Below, piece after piece: positions 50,074-58,577 of a stretch of 64,000 nt of DNA. How positions within the stretch are numbered: position 1 is the first letter of the stretch; every line of letters begins with the position of its first letter. The translations under genes were made by a program, and so were the position numbers. Origin of the DNA: JAMLIN01 sp964476625 (lineage in GTDB: Bacteria; Pseudomonadota; Gammaproteobacteria; Burkholderiales; Burkholderiaceae_E); the NCBI GenBank assembly GCA_964476625.1, contig CAYZBJ010000002.1, positions 62,001 to 126,000 of the forward strand, read 5' to 3'. The notes under the pieces are model-generated. The model had not been told where the DNA came from. It made no database searches and saw only the letters and a list, made by a program, of their open reading frames with translations.

Positions 50074-52707
50074 ATGGATCCATTCGCCAAGGAAACCTTG
50101 CCGATCAGTCTCGAGGAGGAGATGCGACGCTCCTACCTCGATTACGCCATGAGCGTGATCGTCGGCAGGGCGCTGCCCGACGTGCGCGATGGGCTGAAGC
50201 CGGTTCATCGACGCGTACTGTTCGCGATGTACGAGTCGAGCAACTTCTGGAACCGGCCCTACGTGAAATGCGCCAGGGTGGTCGGCGAGGTGATGGGAAA
50301 GTATCACCCGCACGGTGATTCCGCGATCTACGACACCCTGGTGCGGATGGCGCAGGACTTCTCCCTGCGCTACCCGCTGGTCGACGGGCAGGGCAATTTC
50401 GGCTCGATCGATGGCGACAACGCGGCGGCGATGCGCTACACCGAGTGCCGCCTCGAGAAGATCGCGAGCGAGCTGCTCGCCGACATCGACAAGGAAACCG
50501 TCGATTTCCAGCCGAACTACGACGGCAAGGAGAACGAGCCGACGGTCCTGCCGGCCCGCATTCCCAACCTGCTGATCAACGGCTCGGCCGGGATCGCGGT
50601 CGGGATGGCGACCAACATTCCCCCGCACAACCTCGGCGAGGTGGTCGATGCCTCGCTGGCGGTGCTCGAGCAGCCCGACATCACGATCGACGAGCTGATC
50701 GAGAAGGTGCCGGCGCCCGACTTCCCGACCGGCGCCACGATCTACGGCATCGCGGGGGTGCGCGAGGGCTATCGCACCGGCCGCGGCCGCGTGGTGATGC
50801 GGGCGGTGACGCATTTCGAGGACATCGACCGCGGCTCGCGCACCGCGATCATCGTCGACGAGCTTCCCTACCAGGTGAACAAGCGGGTGCTGCTCGAGCG
50901 CATCGCCGAGCTGGTCAACGAGAAGCGTATCGAGGGCATCTCCGACATCCGCGACGAGTCCGACAAGTCCGGCATGCGGGTCGTGATCGAGCTCAAGCGC
51001 GGCGAGCGCGCCGAGGTCGTCCTGAACAACCTCTACAAGGCCTCGCAGCTCCAGGACACCTTCGGCATCAACATGGTGGCGCTGGTCGACGGCCAGCCGC
51101 GCCTGCTCAACCTCAAGCAGATGATCGAGTACTTCCTCGCGCACCGGCGCGAGGTGGTCACCCGCCGTACGGTGTTCGAGCTGCGCCGCGCCCGGGAGCG
51201 CGGTCACATCCTCGAGGGACTCGCGGTCGCGATCGCGAACGTCGACGAGATGATCGAGCTGATCAAGGCTTCGCCGACCCCGCCCATCGCCAAGGAACGC
51301 CTGATGGCGCGCGGTTGGGGCGCCGGCGTGGCGCGCGCGATGCTCGAGCGCGCCGGCCAGGACCTCGTGAGCTATCGGCCCGAGGGACTCGACCCGGCCT
51401 TCGGGCTGCATGGCGATGTCTACATGCTGTCGGACGCGCAGGCGCAGGAGATCCTGCAGATGCGGCTGCAGCGCCTGACCGGCCTCGAGCAGGACAAGAT
51501 CGTCCAGGAGTACCGCGAGATCATCGAGCTGATCAGCGACCTGCTCGACATCCTCGCCAAGCCCGAGCGGATCACCCGGATCATCGCCGACGAACTCGGC
51601 GCGATCCGGGCGGAGTTCGGCAACGAGCGGCGCTCGCGCATCGAGTTCAACGCGACCGAGATCGGCGCCGAGGACCTCATCACCCCGACCGACATGGTCG
51701 TCACCCTCTCGCACACCGGCTACATCAAGAGCCAGCCGATGTCCGAGTACCGGGCGCAGCGCCGCGGCGGACGAGGCAAGCAGGCCGCCGGCAAGAAGGA
51801 CGACGACTGGATCGACCAGCTGTTCATCGCGAACACCCACGACACGATCCTGTGCTTCTCCGACCGCGGGCGGGTCTACTGGATCAAGGTCTGGGAGGTC
51901 CCGCAGGGCACCCGCACCTCACGCGGCCGACCGATCGTCAACCTGTTCCCGCTCGCCGATGGCGAGAAGATCACCGCCATGCTGCCGGTGCGGCAGTTCG
52001 ACGAGCAGGCGTACGTGTTCATGGCGACCCGCCTGGGCACCGTCAAGAAGACCCCGCTCACCGATTTCTCCAATCCGCGCAAGGCCGGCATCATCGCGGT
52101 CGACCTCGGCGACGACGACCACCTCGTGGGCGTGGCGCTGACCGACGGCCACCACGACGTGATGCTGTTCTCCGATGCCGGCAAGGCGGTGCGCTTCCAC
52201 GAGGGCGACGTGCGGCCGATGGGCCGCAATGCGCGCGGCGTGCGCGGCATGTTCCTCGAGGAAGGCCAGAGCGTGATCTCGATGCTGGTCGCCGAGTCCG
52301 AGACCCAGTCGGTGCTCACCGCCACCGAGAACGGCTTCGGCAAGCGGACCCCGATCACCGAGTACACCCGCCATGGCCGCGGCACCAAGGGCATGATCGC
52401 GATCGCCACCAGCGAGCGCAACGGCCGCGTCGTCGCGGCGGTGCTGGTCGAGGATGGCGACGAGATCATGCTGATCACCAACGGCGGGGTGCTGGTGCGC
52501 ACCCGCGTCGTCGAGATCCGCGAGATGGGCCGGGCCACCCAGGGCGTCACCCTGATCTCGGTCGACAACGGCGACTCGCTCTCGGGCGTGCAGCGCGTGG
52601 TCGAGACCGATGATCCCGAAGGCGAGCAGGACGACGCCGAGGGCGGGCAGGACGCCGATGCCGGCGAAGCGCCGGGGGCGAACGACGACGGAGTGCCTGG
52701 GCCATGA
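50074..52707 (+). CDS. gyrA: DNA gyrase subunit A
   Basis: 877 aa type II topoisomerase subunit. Catalytic Tyr122 is in AAMRYTECRL. The quinolone-resistance region reads HPHGDSAIYDTLVRM with Ser83 and Asp87, the sensitive forms. The C-terminal beta-pinwheel carries a GyrA box (QRRGGRGK). The end is a long acidic tail (about residues 840-877, rich in Asp, Glu, Gly) that in other GyrAs tunes activity. Start MDPFAKETLP is standard; stop overlaps pheA (ATGA). Confidence 0.98.
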   Translation: MDPFAKETLPISLEEEMRRSYLDYAMSVIVGRALPDVRDGLKPVHRRVLFAMYESSNFWNRPYVKCARVVGEVMGKYHPHGDSAIYDTLVRMAQDFSLRYPLVDGQGNFGSIDGDNAAAMRYTECRLEKIASELLADIDKETVDFQPNYDGKENEPTVLPARIPNLLINGSAGIAVGMATNIPPHNLGEVVDASLAVLEQPDITIDELIEKVPAPDFPTGATIYGIAGVREGYRTGRGRVVMRAVTHFEDIDRGSRTAIIVDELPYQVNKRVLLERIAELVNEKRIEGISDIRDESDKSGMRVVIELKRGERAEVVLNNLYKASQLQDTFGINMVALVDGQPRLLNLKQMIEYFLAHRREVVTRRTVFELRRARERGHILEGLAVAIANVDEMIELIKASPTPPIAKERLMARGWGAGVARAMLERAGQDLVSYRPEGLDPAFGLHGDVYMLSDAQAQEILQMRLQRLTGLEQDKIVQEYREIIELISDLLDILAKPERITRIIADELGAIRAEFGNERRSRIEFNATEIGAEDLITPTDMVVTLSHTGYIKSQPMSEYRAQRRGGRGKQAAGKKDDDWIDQLFIANTHDTILCFSDRGRVYWIKVWEVPQGTRTSRGRPIVNLFPLADGEKITAMLPVRQFDEQAYVFMATRLGTVKKTPLTDFSNPRKAGIIAVDLGDDDHLVGVALTDGHHDVMLFSDAGKAVRFHEGDVRPMGRNARGVRGMFLEEGQSVISMLVAESETQSVLTATENGFGKRTPITEYTRHGRGTKGMIAIATSERNGRVVAAVLVEDGDEIMLITNGGVLVRTRVVEIREMGRATQGVTLISVDNGDSLSGVQRVVETDDPEGEQDDAEGGQDADAGEAPGANDDGVPGP

Positions 52708-53813
52708 GCGCGAACACTCCCGGCGACCCGGCGCCGGCCGGGATCGATCCGCGGCTGCTCAAGCTGCGCGAGCGGATCGACGCCATCGATGCGCAGATGC
52801 TCGACCTGCTCAATGCGCGCGGGGTGTGCGCCCAGGAGGTCGGCGAGATCAAGCGCGAGGGCGATGCCCCGGTCTATCGACCGGAGCGCGAGGCGCAGAT
52901 CTTCGAGCGCCTGCGCAGCCTGTCGAAGGGGCCCTTGCCCGGCGCCGCGATCGAGGCGATCTACCGCGAGGTGATCTCCGCCTGCCGGGCGCTGGAGCGG
53001 CGCCTGCGCATCGCCTACCTCGGGCCGCCAGGCACCTTCTCGGAGCAGGCCGCGCACAAGCATTTCGGCCACGGCATCGAGGCGCTCGCGTGCGCGACCA
53101 TCGACGAGGTCTTTCGCCGCACCGAGGCCGGTGACGCCGACTTCGGGGTGGCCCCGATCGAGAACTCGACCGAAGGGGCGATCAGCCGGACGCTGGACCT
53201 CCTGCTCGAATCGCCGCTCAAGGTCTCGGGCGAGATATCGATCCCGGTGCGGCATTGCCTCATGAGCCTCGGCGGCACGCTCGCCGGTGTCGAGCGGATC
53301 TGCGCGCATCCCCAGGCGCTCGCCCAGTGCGCCGGCTGGCTCGATCGCAACGCGCCGGGCATCGAGCGCCTGCCGGCCAGCTCCAACGCCGAGGGCGCCC
53401 GGCTCGCCGCCGGCGATGCGAAGCTCGCCGCGATCGCGGGCGAGCCCGCCGCCCGGACCTACGGGCTTGCCCTGATCGAGCAGGGCATCCAGGACAGCCC
53501 CGGCAATCGGACCCGCTTCGTGGTGATCGGCACCTACCAGTGCGCCGCTTCGGGGCTCGACCTCACCTCGCTGATCCTGTCGGTCCCGGATCGCGCCGGC
53601 GCGGTCCACCGGCTGATCGAGCCGCTCGCCCGCCACGGCGTGTCGATGAAGCGCTTCGAATCCCGTCCCGCGCGCCGGGGCGACTGGGAGTATTTCTTCT
53701 ACGTCGATCTCGTCGGGCACCAGGACGATGCGGCGGTGGCCGCGGCGCTCGACGAGATCCGCGACCACGCCGCCTATTTCCAGATCATCGGCTCCTATCC
53801 CCGCGCGAGCTGA
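52704..53813 (+). CDS. pheA: Bifunctional chorismate mutase / prephenate dehydratase
   Basis: 369 aa, phenylalanine branch. Domains in order: AroQ chorismate mutase (about 12-95, LLKLRERIDAIDAQMLDLLNARG), prephenate dehydratase (about 100-280, RIAYLGPPGTFSEQAAHKHFG and NRTRFVVIG), and ACT regulatory domain (about 290-365) with the Phe-binding ESRP motif (KRFESRPARRGDWEYFFY), so feedback inhibition by phenylalanine is expected. ATG overlaps the gyrA stop; serC, which often sits between gyrA and pheA, is absent here. Confidence 0.97.
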   Translation: MSANTPGDPAPAGIDPRLLKLRERIDAIDAQMLDLLNARGVCAQEVGEIKREGDAPVYRPEREAQIFERLRSLSKGPLPGAAIEAIYREVISACRALERRLRIAYLGPPGTFSEQAAHKHFGHGIEALACATIDEVFRRTEAGDADFGVAPIENSTEGAISRTLDLLLESPLKVSGEISIPVRHCLMSLGGTLAGVERICAHPQALAQCAGWLDRNAPGIERLPASSNAEGARLAAGDAKLAAIAGEPAARTYGLALIEQGIQDSPGNRTRFVVIGTYQCAASGLDLTSLILSVPDRAGAVHRLIEPLARHGVSMKRFESRPARRGDWEYFFYVDLVGHQDDAAVAAALDEIRDHAAYFQIIGSYPRAS

Positions 53814-53846
53814 TCGCACCACATACGCCAACACGCCGTATCCACG

Positions 53847-54941
53847 ATGACGATTCCTGCCGCCGACTACATTCGCGCCATTGCCCCGTACCAGCCGGGC
53901 ATGCCGATCTCCGAACTCGCGCGCCGCTACGGGCTCGACGAGGCCTCGATCGTCAAGCTGGCGTCCAACGAGAATCCCTTCGGCATGCCCGGGAGCGCCC
54001 GGGCGGCCGTGGTCGCCTGCCTCGCTGAAGGCGGCCGCTATCCGGACGGCAACGGCTTCGACCTCAAGCAGGCGCTGTCGGCCGCCTTCGACGTGCCGGC
54101 CGACTGGATCACGCTGGGTAACGGCTCGAACGACATCCTGGAGATCGCGGCGCGGGCGCTGCTCCATCCGGGTGTCTCGGCCGTCTATTCCGCCCATGCC
54201 TTCGCGGTCTACCCGCTCGCCACCCAGGCCAGCGGCGCCCGGTCCATCGTGGTGCCGGCTCGCGACTACGGCCACGACCTCGACGCCATGGCGGCGGCGA
54301 TCGTGCCCGACACCCGGGTCGTCTTCATCGCCAATCCCAACAACCCGACCGGCACCTTCGTGCCGGCGGCCCGGATCGAGGCCTTCCTCGACCAGGTGCC
54401 CGAGGACGTCGTGGTCGTGCTCGACGAGGCCTACAACGAGTACCTCGACGACGCTGATCGATTCGATTCCTCGCGCTGGCTGGCCAGGCATCCGAACCTG
54501 CTCGTCTCGCGGACCTTTTCCAAGGCCTACGGCCTGGCGAGCCTGCGGGTCGGCTACGGTCTCGCGCAGCCCGAGCTCACCGACCTGCTCAACCGGGTCC
54601 GCCAGCCTTTCAACGTCAGCACGCCGGCGCTGGTCGCAGCGCAGGCCGCGCTTGCCGACCACGACTTCGTCGCCCGCACCCGGGCCAACAACCGCGGCGA
54701 GCTCGACCGGCTCGAGCGGGCCTTCCGCGACATGGGGCTCGAGTTCGTGCCGTCGTTCGGCAATTTCTCGCTCGTGCGGGTGGGCGACGCCGCGGCGGTC
54801 TACGAAGGCCTGCTGCACGCCGGCGTGATCGTCCGGCCGGTGGGCGGTTACGGCCTGCCGGAGTGGCTGCGGGTCAGCGTCGGCCTGCCGGCCGAGAACG
54901 ACCGCTTCCTCGCCGCCCTGCGGCCCCTGGTCGGGCGCTGA
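53847..54941 (+). CDS. hisC: Histidinol-phosphate aminotransferase
   Basis: 364 aa PLP enzyme of histidine synthesis that can also act on aromatic keto acids. Landmarks: KLASNENPFG, GNGSNDILEI, FIANPNNPTGT and the PLP-lysine in SRTFSKAYGLASLRVGY. Stands between pheA and tyrA, so a role in Phe/Tyr transamination is plausible in addition to His synthesis. Stop overlaps the tyrA start (TGATG). Confidence 0.95.
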   Translation: MTIPAADYIRAIAPYQPGMPISELARRYGLDEASIVKLASNENPFGMPGSARAAVVACLAEGGRYPDGNGFDLKQALSAAFDVPADWITLGNGSNDILEIAARALLHPGVSAVYSAHAFAVYPLATQASGARSIVVPARDYGHDLDAMAAAIVPDTRVVFIANPNNPTGTFVPAARIEAFLDQVPEDVVVVLDEAYNEYLDDADRFDSSRWLARHPNLLVSRTFSKAYGLASLRVGYGLAQPELTDLLNRVRQPFNVSTPALVAAQAALADHDFVARTRANNRGELDRLERAFRDMGLEFVPSFGNFSLVRVGDAAAVYEGLLHAGVIVRPVGGYGLPEWLRVSVGLPAENDRFLAALRPLVGR

Positions 54942-55816
54942 TGGCCGGGCAGGCGCCGGCGGGCGCCATCGAGCGCATCACGATCGTCGGCGCCGGCCTG
55001 ATCGGCGCGTCGGTCGCCCTGGCGCTGCGCCGCGCCCTGCCGGACTGCCGGATCGTCGGGGTCGACCCCGACCCAGCGGTGCGCGATGCACTCGTGCCCG
55101 CCATCGCCGACGAGGCGACCGATGACCTCGCTGCCGGCCTGCGCGATGCGCAGCTGGTCTTCGTCGCCTGTCCGGTGGGCGCGATGGCGGAGGTCTTCGA
55201 CACGGTCGCCCGTGCCGCGCCCGCCGATTGCCTGGTCACCGACTGCGGCAGCACCAAGTCCTCGGTGGCGGTTGCGGCCGAGGCGGCCTTCGGCGCCGAC
55301 AGCCCGCGCTTCGTCGCCGGCCACCCGATCGCCGGCTCCGAAGGCAGCGGACCGACGGCGGCGCGGGCCGACCTGTTCGAGGGGCGGATCTGGCTGCTGT
55401 GCCCCGCGGGTCCGGCGCAGCAGCAGGCCGCGCTGCGGCTGGGCGAACTGCTCGGGCGGATCGGGGCGCAGGTCGAATCGATTCATCCGGCTGCCCACGA
55501 CGCGATGTTCGCGGAGTTCTCGCACTGGCCGCATGCGGTCGCGTTCACGCTTTGCGCCGCCATCGCCGACGGCGCCTTCGCGGACGCCGCCCGGCATTTC
55601 TCGGGCGCCGGCCTGCGCGACACTACCCGGATCGGCGCGTCCTCGCCCGGGCTCTGGACGGGCATCCTGCTCGACAACCGGGAGTCGGCGCTGGCGAGCG
55701 CGCGGCGCTTCCGCGAGAAGCTCGATGTGCTCGAGTCGGCGCTCGAGTCCTCGGACCGCGCCGCGCTCGAGTCTCTTTTCGCCGCCGCCAGCCACTGGCG
55801 GCGCTCGGTCGATTAG
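54941..55816 (+). CDS. tyrA: Prephenate (arogenate) dehydrogenase
   Basis: 291 aa. The NAD(P)-binding start ITIVGAGLIGASVALALRRALPDCRIVGVDPD, DCGSTKSSVAVAAEA, the catalytic-His region FVAGHPIAGSEGSG and HDAMFAEFSHWPHAVAFTL identify the TyrA dehydrogenase. No fused mutase or ACT domain. The ATG at 54941 shares a base with the hisC stop. Convergent with a small gene of unknown function. Confidence 0.95.
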   Translation: MAGQAPAGAIERITIVGAGLIGASVALALRRALPDCRIVGVDPDPAVRDALVPAIADEATDDLAAGLRDAQLVFVACPVGAMAEVFDTVARAAPADCLVTDCGSTKSSVAVAAEAAFGADSPRFVAGHPIAGSEGSGPTAARADLFEGRIWLLCPAGPAQQQAALRLGELLGRIGAQVESIHPAAHDAMFAEFSHWPHAVAFTLCAAIADGAFADAARHFSGAGLRDTTRIGASSPGLWTGILLDNRESALASARRFREKLDVLESALESSDRAALESLFAAASHWRRSVD

Positions 55817-55825
55817 GCGGACTCG

Positions 55826-56239
55826 TCAGGTTGGGCCGCGGCGCAGGCGGTCCCTGTATTGCGGATGGATCTCGGCGAAGTAATGGTCGCGCAGATTGGT
55901 CAGCTCGTTGAGCACCTTGAACGGGAAGCCCGCGCGATTGGGGCGGTCGGCGAGAGTCAGCTCGTCGATCACGGCCGCGAAGCGACGAGGATCGTGCCAG
56001 GTGTCGGCGAGTTGTTCGACGACGTGCGGATAGTTCAGGCGCGTTTCGTAGAGGCGGAATCCCCTGGGCAGCATTTCGACCAGGCGCAGCGCGCGGGGCG
56101 ATATCGGGCGACGGATCTCCGGCTCGGGGGCGGGGGGCGTCGCACGGGTCGGGGGTTCCGGCTCCAGGGTGGATGCCCGGAGCATCTCGACCACCAGTTC
56201 CATGTCGACCCATTCGAGGGCTTCGTTGTTCGTGCGCAT
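55826..56239 (-). CDS. Protein of unknown function inserted between tyrA and aroA
   Basis: 137 aa on the opposite strand to the surrounding operon. No signal peptide or membrane helix. The N-terminal half is Pro/Glu-rich; the C-terminal half reads LVEMLPRGFRLYETRLNYPHVVEQLADTWHDPRRFAAVIDELTLADRPNRAGFPFKVLNELTNLRDHYFAEI, with a regular, probably helical pattern. Not recognised. Codon use is as G/C-rich as the neighbours, so it does not look recently acquired. Confidence 0.7.
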   Translation of the reverse strand: MRTNNEALEWVDMELVVEMLRASTLEPEPPTRATPPAPEPEIRRPISPRALRLVEMLPRGFRLYETRLNYPHVVEQLADTWHDPRRFAAVIDELTLADRPNRAGFPFKVLNELTNLRDHYFAEIHPQYRDRLRRGPT

Positions 56240-56381
56240 CGTCCTGCACCTTTAGAATCCGATGAGGGCTCGCCTACCCGGATCGGTGTACGGCGGGCCC
56301 GCTCATCGAGGCGGGCAACCCGTTCATCGCTTGCTTGCAAACTTAAGTCGTCGCCCCAGGGCGGGCGAGGAAATCGATCAC

Positions 56382-57710
56382 ATGCATAGCGCATACCAAG
56401 TTGGACCAGGCGGGCGCCTGGTTGGCCGGCTGCGGGTACCGGGCGACAAGTCGATTTCACACCGGGCCATCATGCTCGGGGCGATCGCCGACGGGGTTAC
56501 CCGCGTCACCGGGTTCCTCGAAGGGGCGGATGCCTTGTCGACCCGCAATGTGTTCCACGCGATGGGCGTGCGCATCGAAGGTCCCGCCGAGGGCCGGGTT
56601 ACCGTCCACGGCGTCGGCCGCGACGGCCTGCGCGCGCCGGCGGGCCCGCTCGATTGCGGCAATGCCGGGACTGCGATGCGCCTGCTGATGGGCCTGCTGG
56701 CCGGGCAGGCCTTCGGCAGCGTGCTGGTGGGCGACGAGACCCTGATGCGGCGGCCGATGCGGCGGGTCGCCGATCCGCTCGCCCTGATGGGAGCCCGCAT
56801 CGAGACCGACGGCGATTGCCCGCCGGTGCGGCTGGCGCCGTCGGCCGGACTGCGCGGCATCGAGTACCGGTTGCCCGTGGCGAGCGCGCAGCTCAAGTCG
56901 GCCCTGCTGCTGGCCGGCCTCTATGCGAGTGGGCGCACCACCATCGAGGAGCCGGCGCCGACCCGCGACCACACGGAGCGGATGCTCGGTGGTTTCGGGG
57001 TCCGGGTCGAACGCGATGGCGCCCGGGCCAGCATCGAGGGCGGCCAGCGCCTGGCGGGCTGCGAGATCGACGTGCCCGCCGACATCTCCTCGGCGGCTTT
57101 CTTCCTGGTCGGCGCATCGATCGCCCCGGGTTCGGACCTGGTCCTCGAGCACGTCGGCATGAATCCGACGCGCACCGGTGTCATCGACATCCTGCGGCTG
57201 ATGGGGGCGGACATCACGGTGGTGGCCGAAGCCGAGGTCGGCGGCGAGCCGGTCGCCGACCTGCGGGTCCGCTCGGCGGCGCTGCACGGCATCGACGTGC
57301 CCGAAGCGCTCGTGCCGCTGGCGATCGACGAGTTCCCGGCGATCTTCATCGCGGCCGCCTGCGCCCGCGGCCGCACGCGCGTGACCGGCGCGGCGGAGTT
57401 GCGGGTCAAGGAGTCGGACCGGATCGCGACCATGGCCGAGGGGCTGCATGCCCTCGGGGTGGCCGCCGAACCCACTGCCGACGGCATGCTCATCGATGGT
57501 CGGCCCGATGGCGCGGCCTTCTCGGGCGGCCGGGTCCAGGCGCACGGCGACCACCGGATCGCGATGTCCTTCGCGATGGCAGCGCTGCGCGCGGCCGGCC
57601 CGATCGACATCGGCGATACCGAAAACGTGGCGACCTCGTTCCCGGGCTTCGTCGCCCTGGCGGCCGGCGCCGGGCTGGCGATCGCCGAAACCGGCGCGGC
57701 GGCTCCATGA
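56382..57710 (+). CDS. aroA: 3-phosphoshikimate 1-carboxyvinyltransferase (EPSP synthase)
   Basis: 442 aa. Typical landmarks: RVPGDKSISHRAIMLGAIADG, LDCGNAGTAMRLLMGLLAGQ, the RP-M stretch LMRRPMRRVADPLALMGARIE, SAQLKSALLLAGLYASG and ELRVKESDRIATMAEGL. It adds enolpyruvate to shikimate-3-phosphate in chorismate synthesis. The active-site LDCGNAGTAMRLL keeps the Gly-Asn-Ala-Gly-Thr order of glyphosate-sensitive class I enzymes. Start at 56382 (MHSAYQVGPG). Stop overlaps cmk. Confidence 0.97.
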   Translation: MHSAYQVGPGGRLVGRLRVPGDKSISHRAIMLGAIADGVTRVTGFLEGADALSTRNVFHAMGVRIEGPAEGRVTVHGVGRDGLRAPAGPLDCGNAGTAMRLLMGLLAGQAFGSVLVGDETLMRRPMRRVADPLALMGARIETDGDCPPVRLAPSAGLRGIEYRLPVASAQLKSALLLAGLYASGRTTIEEPAPTRDHTERMLGGFGVRVERDGARASIEGGQRLAGCEIDVPADISSAAFFLVGASIAPGSDLVLEHVGMNPTRTGVIDILRLMGADITVVAEAEVGGEPVADLRVRSAALHGIDVPEALVPLAIDEFPAIFIAAACARGRTRVTGAAELRVKESDRIATMAEGLHALGVAAEPTADGMLIDGRPDGAAFSGGRVQAHGDHRIAMSFAMAALRAAGPIDIGDTENVATSFPGFVALAAGAGLAIAETGAAAP

Positions 57711-58375
57711 CGGGTGATCGGGTTGCGCCGGTCGTTGCCATCGACGGCCCGACCGCCTCGGGCAAGGGAGCGGTCTGCGCCGGGGTGGCTGCCGCGCTCG
57801 GCTGGCATTACCTCGATTCGGGGGCGCTCTACCGCCTGGTCGGGCTTGCCGCGATTCGCACCGGCGTGGCGCACGACGATGCACCGGGCCTCGCGGAACT
57901 GGCGCGCGGCCTCGATATCGACTTCGACGGCAGCGCGGTCAGGCTCGCCGGCGAGGACGTTGCCGCCGCGATCCGGGCTACCGAGGTCGGTGCGATGGCT
58001 TCGCGGATCGCCAGCCATGCGCTCTTGCGCGACGCCTTGCTCGAGCGCCAGCGGGCCTTGCGCCGCCCCCCGGGGCTGGTCGCCGATGGCCGCGACATGG
58101 GCACGGTGGTGTTCCCCGATGCGGTCCTCAAGATCTTCCTGACCGCCACTGTCGAAGTGCGCGCGAAGCGCCGGTATAAGCAGTTGATCGAAAAGGGTTT
58201 TTCTGCTAACCTAGCCGACCTTTTGCACGACCTGCGAGAGCGTGACCGCCGCGATGCCGAAAGGGCGGTGGCGCCGCTGGTTGCCGCGGAAGATGCGGTG
58301 CTCGTCGATTCATCCGAAAGATCGCTTCCAGAGGTGATCGATCTGGTGGCCGGACTGGCCCGCGGCCGGCTTTGA
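57707..58375 (+). CDS. cmk: Cytidylate kinase
   Basis: 222 aa. P-loop AIDGPTASGKGAVC, YLDSGALYRLVGLAAI, VADGRDMGTVVFPDAVLKIFLTA and AKRRYKQL identify CMP/dCMP kinase. ATG overlaps the aroA stop (ATGA). The gene leads into a 200-bp gap before rpsA, where transcription of rpsA may begin anew. Confidence 0.96.
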   Translation: MTGDRVAPVVAIDGPTASGKGAVCAGVAAALGWHYLDSGALYRLVGLAAIRTGVAHDDAPGLAELARGLDIDFDGSAVRLAGEDVAAAIRATEVGAMASRIASHALLRDALLERQRALRRPPGLVADGRDMGTVVFPDAVLKIFLTATVEVRAKRRYKQLIEKGFSANLADLLHDLRERDRRDAERAVAPLVAAEDAVLVDSSERSLPEVIDLVAGLARGRL

Positions 58376-58577
58376 CCGGCAACGTAGTACATGGCCGGCC
58401 AAAGCCGGCCTGGTAACAAGTTGGTGAAAAGGTGCCCGTCCTCGTGGCGGGTTTGTTGCAACTCCGCTGGTGGCGTCGATACCGCTTCCCTTCCCGCCGG
58501 TCGCAGCAGTCGACCGGCGCGGTGCCCGGGAACGAACGGGTCGCCGGCGCGTATTCAATCATTGGAAATCTTCAACA
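58376..58577. promoter_or_regulatory. cmk-rpsA intergenic region with hairpin
   Basis: About 200 bp. A perfect hairpin GGCCGGC-CAAA-GCCGGCC (58393-58410) lacks a T-run, so it is not a standard terminator. rpsA promoters and S1 autoregulation usually act in this region. Confidence 0.5.

Noticed and set aside
58393..58410. Rho-independent terminator after cmk
   Set aside because: The stem is perfect, but no T-run follows on either strand.
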